A stretch of 15,226 nucleotides of DNA from Piscirickettsiaceae bacterium (GTDB lineage Bacteria; Pseudomonadota; Gammaproteobacteria; Methylococcales; Cycloclasticaceae), in assembly GCA_002401365.1 (NCBI GenBank), contig NVSW01000062.1, forward strand, positions 1 through 15,226, written 5' to 3'. Positions 8,038 to 14,484 of the stretch are shown here, piece after piece. The notes beneath the pieces were generated by a model. The model was not told the DNA's origin. It searched no databases and saw only the letters and a list, made by a program, of their open reading frames with translations. Numbering within the stretch: position 1 is the first letter of the stretch; the number at the start of each line of letters is the position of its first letter. A program made the position numbers and the translations under genes.

Positions 8038-9258
8038 TTAAGATCGATATTCCGCATTAATTTTTACGTAATCGTAAGACAAATCACAGGTTAAAATACT
8101 TGCGGATGACTGACCTTGAGCCAGAACAATTCGAACTGTTATTTCATCAGCCGACATCACCTCGACACCTTGCTCTTCGGTATATTTTATTGAGCGTTTA
8201 CCTTGCTCAACGATGCAAACATCATCGAGATAAATAGAAATATTATCAATATCCATCTGCTCAATATCAGCCCGCCCCACTGCAGCTAGAATTCGCCCCC
8301 AATTAGGATCCGCCGCAAAAAATGCTGTTTTAACCAATGGCGACTGTGCAACTGTATAAGCAACTTCTCGGGCATCCTTTACCGTTCTAGCCTGTTCAAC
8401 ATTGATAGAGATAACTTTGGTTGCGCCTTCCCCATCACGAACAATTGCGCCCGACAAGTGTTGAAATACTTCAATAAGAGAGGCTAAAAAAACGTCATAG
8501 CGCTCGTCTGACTTCGAATCTAATCGCTTAAGCTTGGCTTTGCCAGTCGCAATAAGAACAACCGCGTCATTCGTTGATGTATCACCATCTACCGTAATTG
8601 CATTAAAGGACAAATCGGTGGCTTTTTTTAATGCTTTATTCAATACGTCAGAGTCAATAGGCATGTCTGTAGCAATGTAAGACAACATTGTCGCCATATT
8701 GGGCCTAATCATACCCGAACCTTTGGCGATCCCCGTTATGGTGATGGGTTTCCCGTCTATTAGTAACGTTCTTGAACAACCCTTTGGCCTAGTGTCGGTT
8801 GTCATAATAGCTACCGCTGCATGTTGCCAATTATTTTCCGATAAATTATGAATTGCCAAAGGTAGGCTAACTGTAAGCTTATCAACTGCCAACGGCTCAC
8901 CAATGACCCCTGTGGAAAACGGTAATACTTGATTTTCATGACAACCAACTAGCTCAGCTAATGCCTTACAGCAACGGTGTGCAGCTACTTCACCTTCGGC
9001 ACCTAAGCCTGCATTTGCATTACCAGAATTAACCAGTAAATAGCGGGGAGGTGCTTCTAAAAGGTGTTTTTTTGCTAAATATACAGGTGCAGCACAAAAT
9101 TTATTTTTCGTGAAAACAGCTGCTATCGTTGCTGACGCACTTATTTCAAATACGCTGACATCATCACGTTCCAATTGACGAATACCCGCTTTAGCAGTAC
9201 CAATTCTAACCCCAGAAATGGGTAATAACGCTAATGGTTTATCACTTCCTACAGGCAT
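8038..9258 (-). CDS. argJ: Bifunctional glutamate N-acetyltransferase / amino-acid acetyltransferase ArgJ
   Basis: ArgJ moves the acetyl group from N-acetylornithine to glutamate, recycling the acetyl group in arginine synthesis; many members also make N-acetylglutamate from acetyl-CoA. The protein is 406 aa, the family size. The autocleavage site is visible as KGSGMIRPNMATMLSYIATD: cleavage is expected between A189 and T190, and T190 becomes the catalytic nucleophile of the beta chain. The oxyanion-hole residues lie in STGVIGEPL (115-123, T116-G117), and the C-terminal part has DPNWGRILAAVGRA. From sequence alone I cannot say whether it is mono- or bifunctional. It starts 19 nt after the secA stop, ends close to the Nudix/ThiE gene, and has no Shine-Dalgarno sequence. 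Confidence 0.95.
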   Translation of the reverse strand: MPVGSDKPLALLPISGVRIGTAKAGIRQLERDDVSVFEISASATIAAVFTKNKFCAAPVYLAKKHLLEAPPRYLLVNSGNANAGLGAEGEVAAHRCCKALAELVGCHENQVLPFSTGVIGEPLAVDKLTVSLPLAIHNLSENNWQHAAVAIMTTDTRPKGCSRTLLIDGKPITITGIAKGSGMIRPNMATMLSYIATDMPIDSDVLNKALKKATDLSFNAITVDGDTSTNDAVVLIATGKAKLKRLDSKSDERYDVFLASLIEVFQHLSGAIVRDGEGATKVISINVEQARTVKDAREVAYTVAQSPLVKTAFFAADPNWGRILAAVGRADIEQMDIDNISIYLDDVCIVEQGKRSIKYTEEQGVEVMSADEITVRIVLAQGQSSASILTCDLSYDYVKINAEYRS

Positions 9259-9277
9259 AAAAACTGAATATTAGTAA

Positions 9278-11929
9278 TTAAAGTTTACCGTGACACTGTT
9301 TGAATTTTTTACCGGAACCACATGGGCAAGGATCATTTCTACCCACTTTCTTATTAGTGCGTTTAAATGGTTGTGTCTTTTCTTCAGCGGCACCATTTGG
9401 ATTAGCCAATGCATTAGCACCCGCATGTTGATATTCAACATCCTGTTGTGCGCGCCGCTGTTCATCAATTACTTCGACATCCTCTTCTGCCCTCACCCGT
9501 ACTTTAGTCAGCACCTTGACCACTTCATTTTTTAGACTATCCAGTAGGGCTGTAAACATTTCAAACGCTTCACGTTTGTATTCTTGCTTAGGATCTTTTT
9601 GCGCATAGCCTCGCAAGTGAATGCCCTGCCTTAGATGATCCATTGCGCCTAAATGATCTCGCCACAAACTGTCTAATGTTTGCATCATCACCGATTTTTC
9701 AAAGTGACGCAGTACGTCAGCACCCGCCTGTTTTTCCTTGTTTTGGTAGTCTTCATAAATCGTATTGACTACCAGCCCACGTAAATCATCCTCATTAAAA
9801 GCATCATTTTCGTCCAGTAATGTCTGAATGGCTAACTGGCACGAGAACTCATCAACTAACGCAACCTCCAACCCTTTAACATTCCACTGATCTTCCATTG
9901 ATTCTGCTGGAATATACTGGCTAATTAAGTCATTAACCACGTCTTCACGAATAGAGCCAATGGTTGCTGAAATTTCATCCGCTTCCATTATTTCATTACG
10001 TTGCTCGTAAATTACTCGGCGCTGATCATTTGCCACATCATCGTATGAAAGCAGTTGTTTACGTATATCAAAGTTATGCCCTTCAACTTTACGTTGTGCA
10101 TTCTCAATCGCTTTACTGACCCATGGGTGCTCGATCGATTCGCCTTTTTCTAGACCCAATTTTTGCATTAAGCCGGCAACGCGATCGGATGCAAAAATTC
10201 GCATCAAGCTATCTTCGAGTGATAAGTAAAACCGGCTTGAACCAGCGTCGCCCTGCCTACCAGAACGGCCACGCAGCTGATTATCAATACGCCTTGACTC
10301 ATGACGCTCAGTACCGATAACCCGTAAGCCACCGGCTTTTAATACATTGTCATGTTTTTGTTGCCAATCGTCTGTATTTTCATTTTCTTTAGGCTTACCA
10401 CCTAAAACAATATCCGTTCCCCGCCCAGCCATGTTGGTTGCAATGGTAACCGCGCCCAATGCACCTGCGTTTTCAATAATATGCGCTTCTCTTTCATGCT
10501 GCTTTGCGTTAAGAACTTCGTGAGGGATTTTTTTCTGCTGCAAGCCTTTTGCTAAAAACTCAGACACTTCAATCGACGTAGTGCCCACAAGAACGGGCTG
10601 CTTGCGCTCATAACAATCTACAATATCTTCGATTACAGCAGTAAATTTTTCCTCTGCCGTTAAGTAAACCAAGTCACCTTCATCCGCTCGAGTCATCTCA
10701 CGGTGCGTTGGTATCACAATGACCTCTAGCCCATAGATTTGTTGAAACTCAAAGGCTTCAGTGTCTGCTGTACCCGTCATTCCCGATAATTTTTCATACA
10801 TTCTAAAAAAATTCTGGAACGTAATAGACGCCATCGTCTGGTTTTCACTTTGTATCTTTACGTTTTCTTTAGCCTCTATAGCTTGGTGCAGGCCCTCACC
10901 CCAGCGCCGTCCAGGCATTGTTCTACCGGTAAATTCATCAACAATGACGACTTGATTATCTTGAATAATATAATCCACATCTTTCTGGTACAACGACGAC
11001 GCACGCAGCGCCGCATATACATGGTGCATTAAGCCGATATTTGCCGCTTCATACAAACTATCGTTTTCAGCCAAAAGTTCCGCACTGACTAACAGTTCTT
11101 CTATCTTTTCATGACCTTCTTCGGTCAGATATACTTGTTTGGCTTTTTCATCGATAGTGTAGTCCCCAGTATTGGCCTCTTCTTCTGGGGCGAGGTCTTT
11201 AACAAGGTTTTCTAACTGTACGTATAAATCACTTTTATCTTCCGTTGGACCGGATATAACAAGTGGCGTACGAGCTTCATCAATAAGGATAGAGTCCACT
11301 TCATCGACAATGGCGTAATGTAAACCACGTTGCACCCTGTCTTCAATGCCGAATGCCATATTGTCACGTAAATAATCAAAACCAAATTCATTATTGGTTC
11401 CATACGTAATATCCGCAGCATAGGCTTCACGGCGTTGCTCAGGGCTCATTACATTAACAATAACACCCGTCGTTAACCCTAAAAATGAAAAAAGTTTCCC
11501 CATCCATTCAGAATCTCGTTCAGCCAAGTAATCATTTACCGTTACTAAGTGAACACCTTTACCCGGCAAGGCGTTCAAATACGCTGATAAGGTAGCAACG
11601 AGCGTCTTACCCTCACCTGTTTTCATCTCCGCTATGCGCCCATCATTCAGCACCATGCCACCAATTAGCTGCACATCAAAATGGCGCATCCCTAAAGCAC
11701 GAACACCCGCTTCTCGAACAACAGCGAAGGCTTCTGGCATGAGTAATTCAAGCCCTTCACCCTGTTCCAGGCGTTGCCTAAATTCTGTTGTTTTTGCCTT
11801 TAACTCGTCATCCGTTAATGCCTTAATTGCTTCTTCAAATAAATTAATGGATTTTACTAATTTTTGCTTTGTTTTAACGTATCGATCATTTCGACTGCCG
11901 AAAAGCTTTTTTACAATATTTGTAACCAT
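9278..11929 (-). CDS. secA: Preprotein translocase ATPase SecA
   Basis: SecA is the ATP-driven motor that pushes unfolded preproteins through the SecYEG channel in the inner membrane. The protein is 883 aa (E. coli 901). It begins with the amphipathic N-terminus MVTNIVKKLFGSRNDR. Walker A is MKTGEGKT (102-109) and the DEAD-type Walker B segment is DEVDSILIDEA (209-219). The preprotein-crosslinking and second nucleotide-binding domains follow, with TNMAGRGTDIVLGG and the QLRGRSGRQGD arginine-finger segment clearly present. The C-terminal zinc finger CPCGSGKKFKQCHG carries C868, C870, C879 and H880, which in E. coli contacts SecB and the ribosome. It lies 88 nt downstream of the M23 peptidase gene. 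No secM-like ORF precedes it, so the E. coli arrest-peptide control is not seen here. Confidence 0.98.
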   Translation of the reverse strand: MVTNIVKKLFGSRNDRYVKTKQKLVKSINLFEEAIKALTDDELKAKTTEFRQRLEQGEGLELLMPEAFAVVREAGVRALGMRHFDVQLIGGMVLNDGRIAEMKTGEGKTLVATLSAYLNALPGKGVHLVTVNDYLAERDSEWMGKLFSFLGLTTGVIVNVMSPEQRREAYAADITYGTNNEFGFDYLRDNMAFGIEDRVQRGLHYAIVDEVDSILIDEARTPLVISGPTEDKSDLYVQLENLVKDLAPEEEANTGDYTIDEKAKQVYLTEEGHEKIEELLVSAELLAENDSLYEAANIGLMHHVYAALRASSLYQKDVDYIIQDNQVVIVDEFTGRTMPGRRWGEGLHQAIEAKENVKIQSENQTMASITFQNFFRMYEKLSGMTGTADTEAFEFQQIYGLEVIVIPTHREMTRADEGDLVYLTAEEKFTAVIEDIVDCYERKQPVLVGTTSIEVSEFLAKGLQQKKIPHEVLNAKQHEREAHIIENAGALGAVTIATNMAGRGTDIVLGGKPKENENTDDWQQKHDNVLKAGGLRVIGTERHESRRIDNQLRGRSGRQGDAGSSRFYLSLEDSLMRIFASDRVAGLMQKLGLEKGESIEHPWVSKAIENAQRKVEGHNFDIRKQLLSYDDVANDQRRVIYEQRNEIMEADEISATIGSIREDVVNDLISQYIPAESMEDQWNVKGLEVALVDEFSCQLAIQTLLDENDAFNEDDLRGLVVNTIYEDYQNKEKQAGADVLRHFEKSVMMQTLDSLWRDHLGAMDHLRQGIHLRGYAQKDPKQEYKREAFEMFTALLDSLKNEVVKVLTKVRVRAEEDVEVIDEQRRAQQDVEYQHAGANALANPNGAAEEKTQPFKRTNKKVGRNDPCPCGSGKKFKQCHGKL

Positions 11930-12017
11930 ATCGGTGCGGGGTGTGTTTAAAAACTAAAAGCAGAATGATACCGCAAAATGCGGCTCAAGAGGTGTTCAAT
12001 AGAAAGGATTTTGTGAA
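11930..12017 (-). promoter_or_regulatory. secA leader region with short GC hairpin
   Basis: This 88-nt gap between the M23 gene and secA contains a 5-bp, 3-loop hairpin (CCGCA at 11971-11975, TGCGG at 11979-11983 on the + strand). It is the only GC-rich element in the gap. In the direction of transcription it is followed after about a dozen bases by T-rich sequence, so it may be a weak terminator of the M23 gene. ATGATA at 11965-11970 (TATCAT on the - strand) is one mismatch from a -10 consensus but lacks a good -35. No ORF of useful length is present. Confidence 0.3.
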
Positions 12018-12935
12018 TTAACGAGCGCTATATAGATATTTACGCGGATTGATTTTTTTACCGTTTTTTAGCACTTCAAAGTGCACATGAGGGCCAGTAG
12101 AACGGCCCGTAGAGCCCATTTTAGCAATAACTTGGTTTTGCTTAACCAAGTCACCCACTTTTACTAGAACCTCTTTGTTATGACCATACCGAGTGACATA
12201 ACCAGCACCGTGGTCAATTTCAACTAAATAGCCGTAACCATTTTTTTTCTCGGCAACGCTAATTATTCCTGCAGCAACGGCGACAATGCCGGTGCCACTC
12301 TTGCCCGCTATATCAACCCCATGGTGAAAGGTTCTTTTACCAGTAAAAGGATCAGCACGATAGCCGAAACGTGATGACAACCAGCCTTTCTGAACAGGCA
12401 ACCCAGCTGGGCGAGCTGTTTTTGTTAGTATCTTATGCGACGCAAACACATCTAGCATTTCCAGCTGTTTTTCACGCATCGAGATTAGTTTTTCAAGCTG
12501 TTGAATATCGTCTAATAATTGACCCTCGGCAAACGGCTCTGCAGTTCCAACAAGCCCTGCACCACCTTGAGCTGGCAGTTGGTCAAAGTTGAACTCAGAC
12601 ATATCTAGTTTAGCTTTTTTTGCCAAGTGCTCACCCACTGCATTCAAACGGGTTATTTGCGCCTGCATCTGACCGACCCGTAGTGCAAATCCATCTAGGG
12701 TATTACGTGACTTTTCTTGTAAGCGTTCTAATTCCTGCCGCTGTTCTGACAAAGCCAAGGCCACTTCACTCACATCACCTTCACTTTTTACTTGCTCGCC
12801 GATTGATACGCCAAATGTATAGAAGGCTAAACCAAGCATAGCGGTACAAGTGAACACCATAACCATAAACTGTTTACGGTTTAATGAAAACTGAATGGTT
12901 TTTCTACCTTTTTGAGATAATAAAATTATTTGCAT
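12018..12935 (-). CDS. M23-family LytM-type peptidoglycan endopeptidase, membrane anchored
   Basis: This is a probable zinc metalloendopeptidase that cuts peptide crosslinks in the cell wall from the periplasmic face. The 305-aa protein has a short basic N-terminus, one hydrophobic segment (about residues 23-43) that would anchor it in the inner membrane, a helical coiled-coil-like stretch (about 55-105, with a second about 140-165), and a C-terminal LytM domain (about 183-300). All catalytic residues are present: H204 and D208 (in HHGVD), H252 (in RYGH), and H283 and H285 (in GPHVHFEV). It therefore looks like an active enzyme rather than a degenerate activator such as EnvC or NlpD. It resembles the peptidase found between dciA and secA in pseudomonads. 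It starts 42 nt from the divergent dciA gene. The exact bond cut and any partner are unknown. Confidence 0.9.
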   Translation of the reverse strand: MQIILLSQKGRKTIQFSLNRKQFMVMVFTCTAMLGLAFYTFGVSIGEQVKSEGDVSEVALALSEQRQELERLQEKSRNTLDGFALRVGQMQAQITRLNAVGEHLAKKAKLDMSEFNFDQLPAQGGAGLVGTAEPFAEGQLLDDIQQLEKLISMREKQLEMLDVFASHKILTKTARPAGLPVQKGWLSSRFGYRADPFTGKRTFHHGVDIAGKSGTGIVAVAAGIISVAEKKNGYGYLVEIDHGAGYVTRYGHNKEVLVKVGDLVKQNQVIAKMGSTGRSTGPHVHFEVLKNGKKINPRKYLYSAR

Positions 12936-12939
12936 AATA

Positions 12940-12969
12940 TTTTTACAGCTTACGTCTGTTCAACGTAAA
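12940..12969 (-). promoter_or_regulatory. Candidate sigma-70 promoter for the M23 peptidase gene
   Basis: On the - strand a -35 element TTTACG (12969-12964) is followed after 18 bp by a -10 element TAAAAA (12945-12940). Transcription would start within a base or two of the ATG at 12935, giving a leaderless or nearly leaderless message. The match to consensus is moderate, and no ribosome binding site is present. It overlaps the candidate dciA promoter on the other strand. Confidence 0.35.
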
Positions 12970-12971
12970 AT
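12942..12971 (+). promoter_or_regulatory. Candidate sigma-70 promoter for dciA
   Basis: The -35 element TTTACA (12942-12947) and -10 element TAAAAT (12966-12971) are separated by 18 bp. The predicted start of transcription, about 7 nt after the -10, coincides with the dciA ATG at 12978, so the transcript would be leaderless. A 6-bp dyad (TTACGT 12950-12955, ACGTAA 12963-12968) lies in the spacer and could be an operator or chance. Confidence 0.4.
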
Positions 12972-12977
12972 AAATGT

Positions 12978-13412
12978 ATGTTTAAACACCCCATAACAAA
13001 AAAAACCTCTGAACTCGATGGGATGAAGCGTATTAACCTTACGTTAAAAAAGAACCAGCAATACTTACAAAAAGTCCAACAACAATTACCAAAAAACCTT
13101 GCCAATCATTGTATTCACGTTGTCTTTAATAAAAACAAACTTACTCTTTATACCGACTCATCAATATGGGCGTCTAAATTACTCTACCAGCGCATCCAAA
13201 TAATAGATGCTATATCCAAGAGTTTCTGTGAACCCGTTCAAAGTTTATCCGTGCGCGTTGTAAACGAACAACTTAAATTAACTATTAAAAAACCAATAAA
13301 GCCATCAGCACAAACAATCAACAACTTTGCTTTATCAACTATTCATACATCTCAAAAAAATGACGTATTAAATACCGCGTTAAATAAGCTTATAAAAGTA
13401 CTAAAAGGTTAA
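12978..13412 (+). CDS. dciA: DUF721 protein, DciA-type replicative helicase loader
   Basis: DciA recruits and loads the replicative helicase DnaB in bacteria that lack the phage-derived DnaC or DnaI loaders. The 144-aa protein shows the DUF721 core between about residues 45 and 100: LANHCIHVVFNKNKLTLYTDSSIWASKLLYQ, with the family's 'L-x-V-x-x-x-s-S-x-W-A-x-x-L' pattern, followed by I-x-x-A and a C-terminal strand SVRVV. The protein is very basic and rich in Lys and Gln. The ATG at 12978 keeps an N-terminal segment that family members usually have; an in-frame ATG at 13023 is the alternative. No Shine-Dalgarno sequence precedes either. It is divergent from the M23 gene and converges on lpxC with a 6-nt gap and no visible terminator. 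Divergence within DUF721 is high, so the family call is firm but the helicase-loading role is by family. Confidence 0.82.
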   Translation: MFKHPITKKTSELDGMKRINLTLKKNQQYLQKVQQQLPKNLANHCIHVVFNKNKLTLYTDSSIWASKLLYQRIQIIDAISKSFCEPVQSLSVRVVNEQLKLTIKKPIKPSAQTINNFALSTIHTSQKNDVLNTALNKLIKVLKG

Positions 13413-13418
13413 TTCGAT

Positions 13419-14333
13419 TTATATAGATGCAGGTAAAGGTTCTATATAAGAAATCGGGTGCTCATCGCCTTCTTCAAACGTTATTTCTTCCCACGCATCC
13501 TTCTGTTTTAAAAGCGCTATCAACAGTTTATTATTTAATTCATGCCCAGATTTATAACCTTTGAATTCACCAATCAAGCTATGCCCTAGTAAATATAAAT
13601 CACCAATCGCATCTAGTATTTTATGCTTAACAAACTCATCTTCATAACGTAAACCATCTTCGTTAAGCACACGATAATCATCAACTACAATAGCATTATC
13701 CATACTCCCGCCTAATGCTAAATTACGTTGGCGTAGCATTTCAATATCCTTCATAAACCCAAAGGTTCGAGCTCGACTAATTTCTTTTACGAATGAAGTA
13801 GACGAAAAATCGATGGATGCTTCTTGTTTTCTTGAGCTAAAAGCGGGATGTTCAAAGTCAATACTAAAGCCTACTTTAAAGCCATTAAAGGGCTTAAAGC
13901 TGGCCCATTTATCACCATCTTCTACTTTTATTTCTTTTTTTATTCTAATGTATTTTTTCGCTGCATTTTGTTCTTCTATGCCGGCTGATTGTAGTAGAAA
14001 AACGAACGGCCCAGCACTGCCATCCATAATTGGCACCTCAGCAGCACTCACATCAATATAGACATTATCAATCCCAAGCCCTGCTATAGCGCTCAGTAAA
14101 TGTTCAACAGTTGATATCCTTACGCCATCTTGGATCAAGGTAGTGGACAATTGTGTGTCGCCTACATTCTCGGCTTTCGCCGGAATAACGACAGGCTCAT
14201 CAAAATCAACTCGTCTAAACACAACACCGACGTTCGCATCCGCAGGGCGTAACGTCAGATAGACCTTTTCACCACTATGTAACCCAACGCCAGTGGCACG
14301 AATCACATTTTTCAGTGTTCGTTGTTTAATCAT
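13419..14333 (-). CDS. lpxC: UDP-3-O-acyl-N-acetylglucosamine deacetylase LpxC
   Basis: LpxC removes the N-acetyl group from UDP-3-O-acyl-GlcNAc, the committed step of lipid A synthesis; it is a cytoplasmic zinc enzyme. The protein is 304 aa, the standard size. The N-terminal MIKQRTLKNVIRATGVGLHSG matches the family. Zinc ligands and catalytic residues are visible: E78 and H79 (in STVEHLLSA), H237 and D241 (in HKILDAIGD), and H264 (in SGHELNN), equivalent to E78, H79, H238, D242 and H265 of the E. coli enzyme. It has the one textbook ribosome binding site of the window: GGAG (complement of 14341-14344), 7 nt before the ATG. The gene lies 151 nt downstream of ftsZ, an arrangement conserved in gammaproteobacteria. 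Confidence 0.97.
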   Translation of the reverse strand: MIKQRTLKNVIRATGVGLHSGEKVYLTLRPADANVGVVFRRVDFDEPVVIPAKAENVGDTQLSTTLIQDGVRISTVEHLLSAIAGLGIDNVYIDVSAAEVPIMDGSAGPFVFLLQSAGIEEQNAAKKYIRIKKEIKVEDGDKWASFKPFNGFKVGFSIDFEHPAFSSRKQEASIDFSSTSFVKEISRARTFGFMKDIEMLRQRNLALGGSMDNAIVVDDYRVLNEDGLRYEDEFVKHKILDAIGDLYLLGHSLIGEFKGYKSGHELNNKLLIALLKQKDAWEEITFEEGDEHPISYIEPLPASI

Positions 14334-14340
14334 CTACAAA

Positions 14341-14344
14341 CTCC
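14341..14344 (-). promoter_or_regulatory. lpxC ribosome binding site
   Basis: GGAG on the - strand lies 7 nt upstream of the lpxC ATG, the ideal spacing. It supports the start at 14333 and is the only clear Shine-Dalgarno sequence I could find near a start codon in the window. Confidence 0.75.
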
Positions 14345-14391
14345 AAGCATAATGAGAGGTATTTAAAATCTTTATCTTAATTTTTCCTTAC

Positions 14392-14421
14392 ATATTAACA
14401 CAGCTTCATTTCTTTCTACAA
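14392..14421 (-). promoter_or_regulatory. Candidate sigma-70 promoter for lpxC
   Basis: On the - strand, TTGTAG (14421-14416) and TAATAT (14397-14392) are spaced by 18 bp. The start of transcription would fall near 14385, leaving a leader of about 50 nt that contains the lpxC ribosome binding site. It sits just downstream of the ftsZ hairpin, so lpxC could be transcribed separately from ftsZ. Confidence 0.4.
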
Positions 14422-14430
14422 AAGTTGTTA

Positions 14431-14456
14431 CTGAGCTACTTTTCACAGTAGCTCAG
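14431..14456 (-). terminator. Hairpin downstream of ftsZ, possible terminator
   Basis: A perfect 10-bp inverted repeat (CTGAGCTACT at 14431-14440, AGTAGCTCAG at 14447-14456) encloses a 6-nt loop. It lies 28 nt past the ftsZ stop. The sequence following it in the direction of ftsZ transcription is TAACAACTTTTGT, which has only a short T run, so it may be a partial terminator, an RNA-processing site or a protector of the ftsZ 3' end. Confidence 0.55.
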
Positions 14457-14484
14457 AACTGAGTAATTCTTCAGCTTGATTCAA

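Noticed and set aside
9271..9468. 65-codon open frame on the - strand at the secA 3' end
   Set aside because: It is another frame of the same strand inside the secA C-terminal coding region; the SecA zinc finger is read intact in the secA frame.
11634..11957. 107-codon open frame on the + strand over the secA start
   Set aside because: It is antisense to the strongly conserved SecA N-terminus, with a low-complexity Ser/Arg-rich translation; a shadow ORF.
11930..12017. A secM-like arrest-peptide gene upstream of secA
   Set aside because: The 88-nt gap has no ORF of useful length and no signal peptide coding potential.
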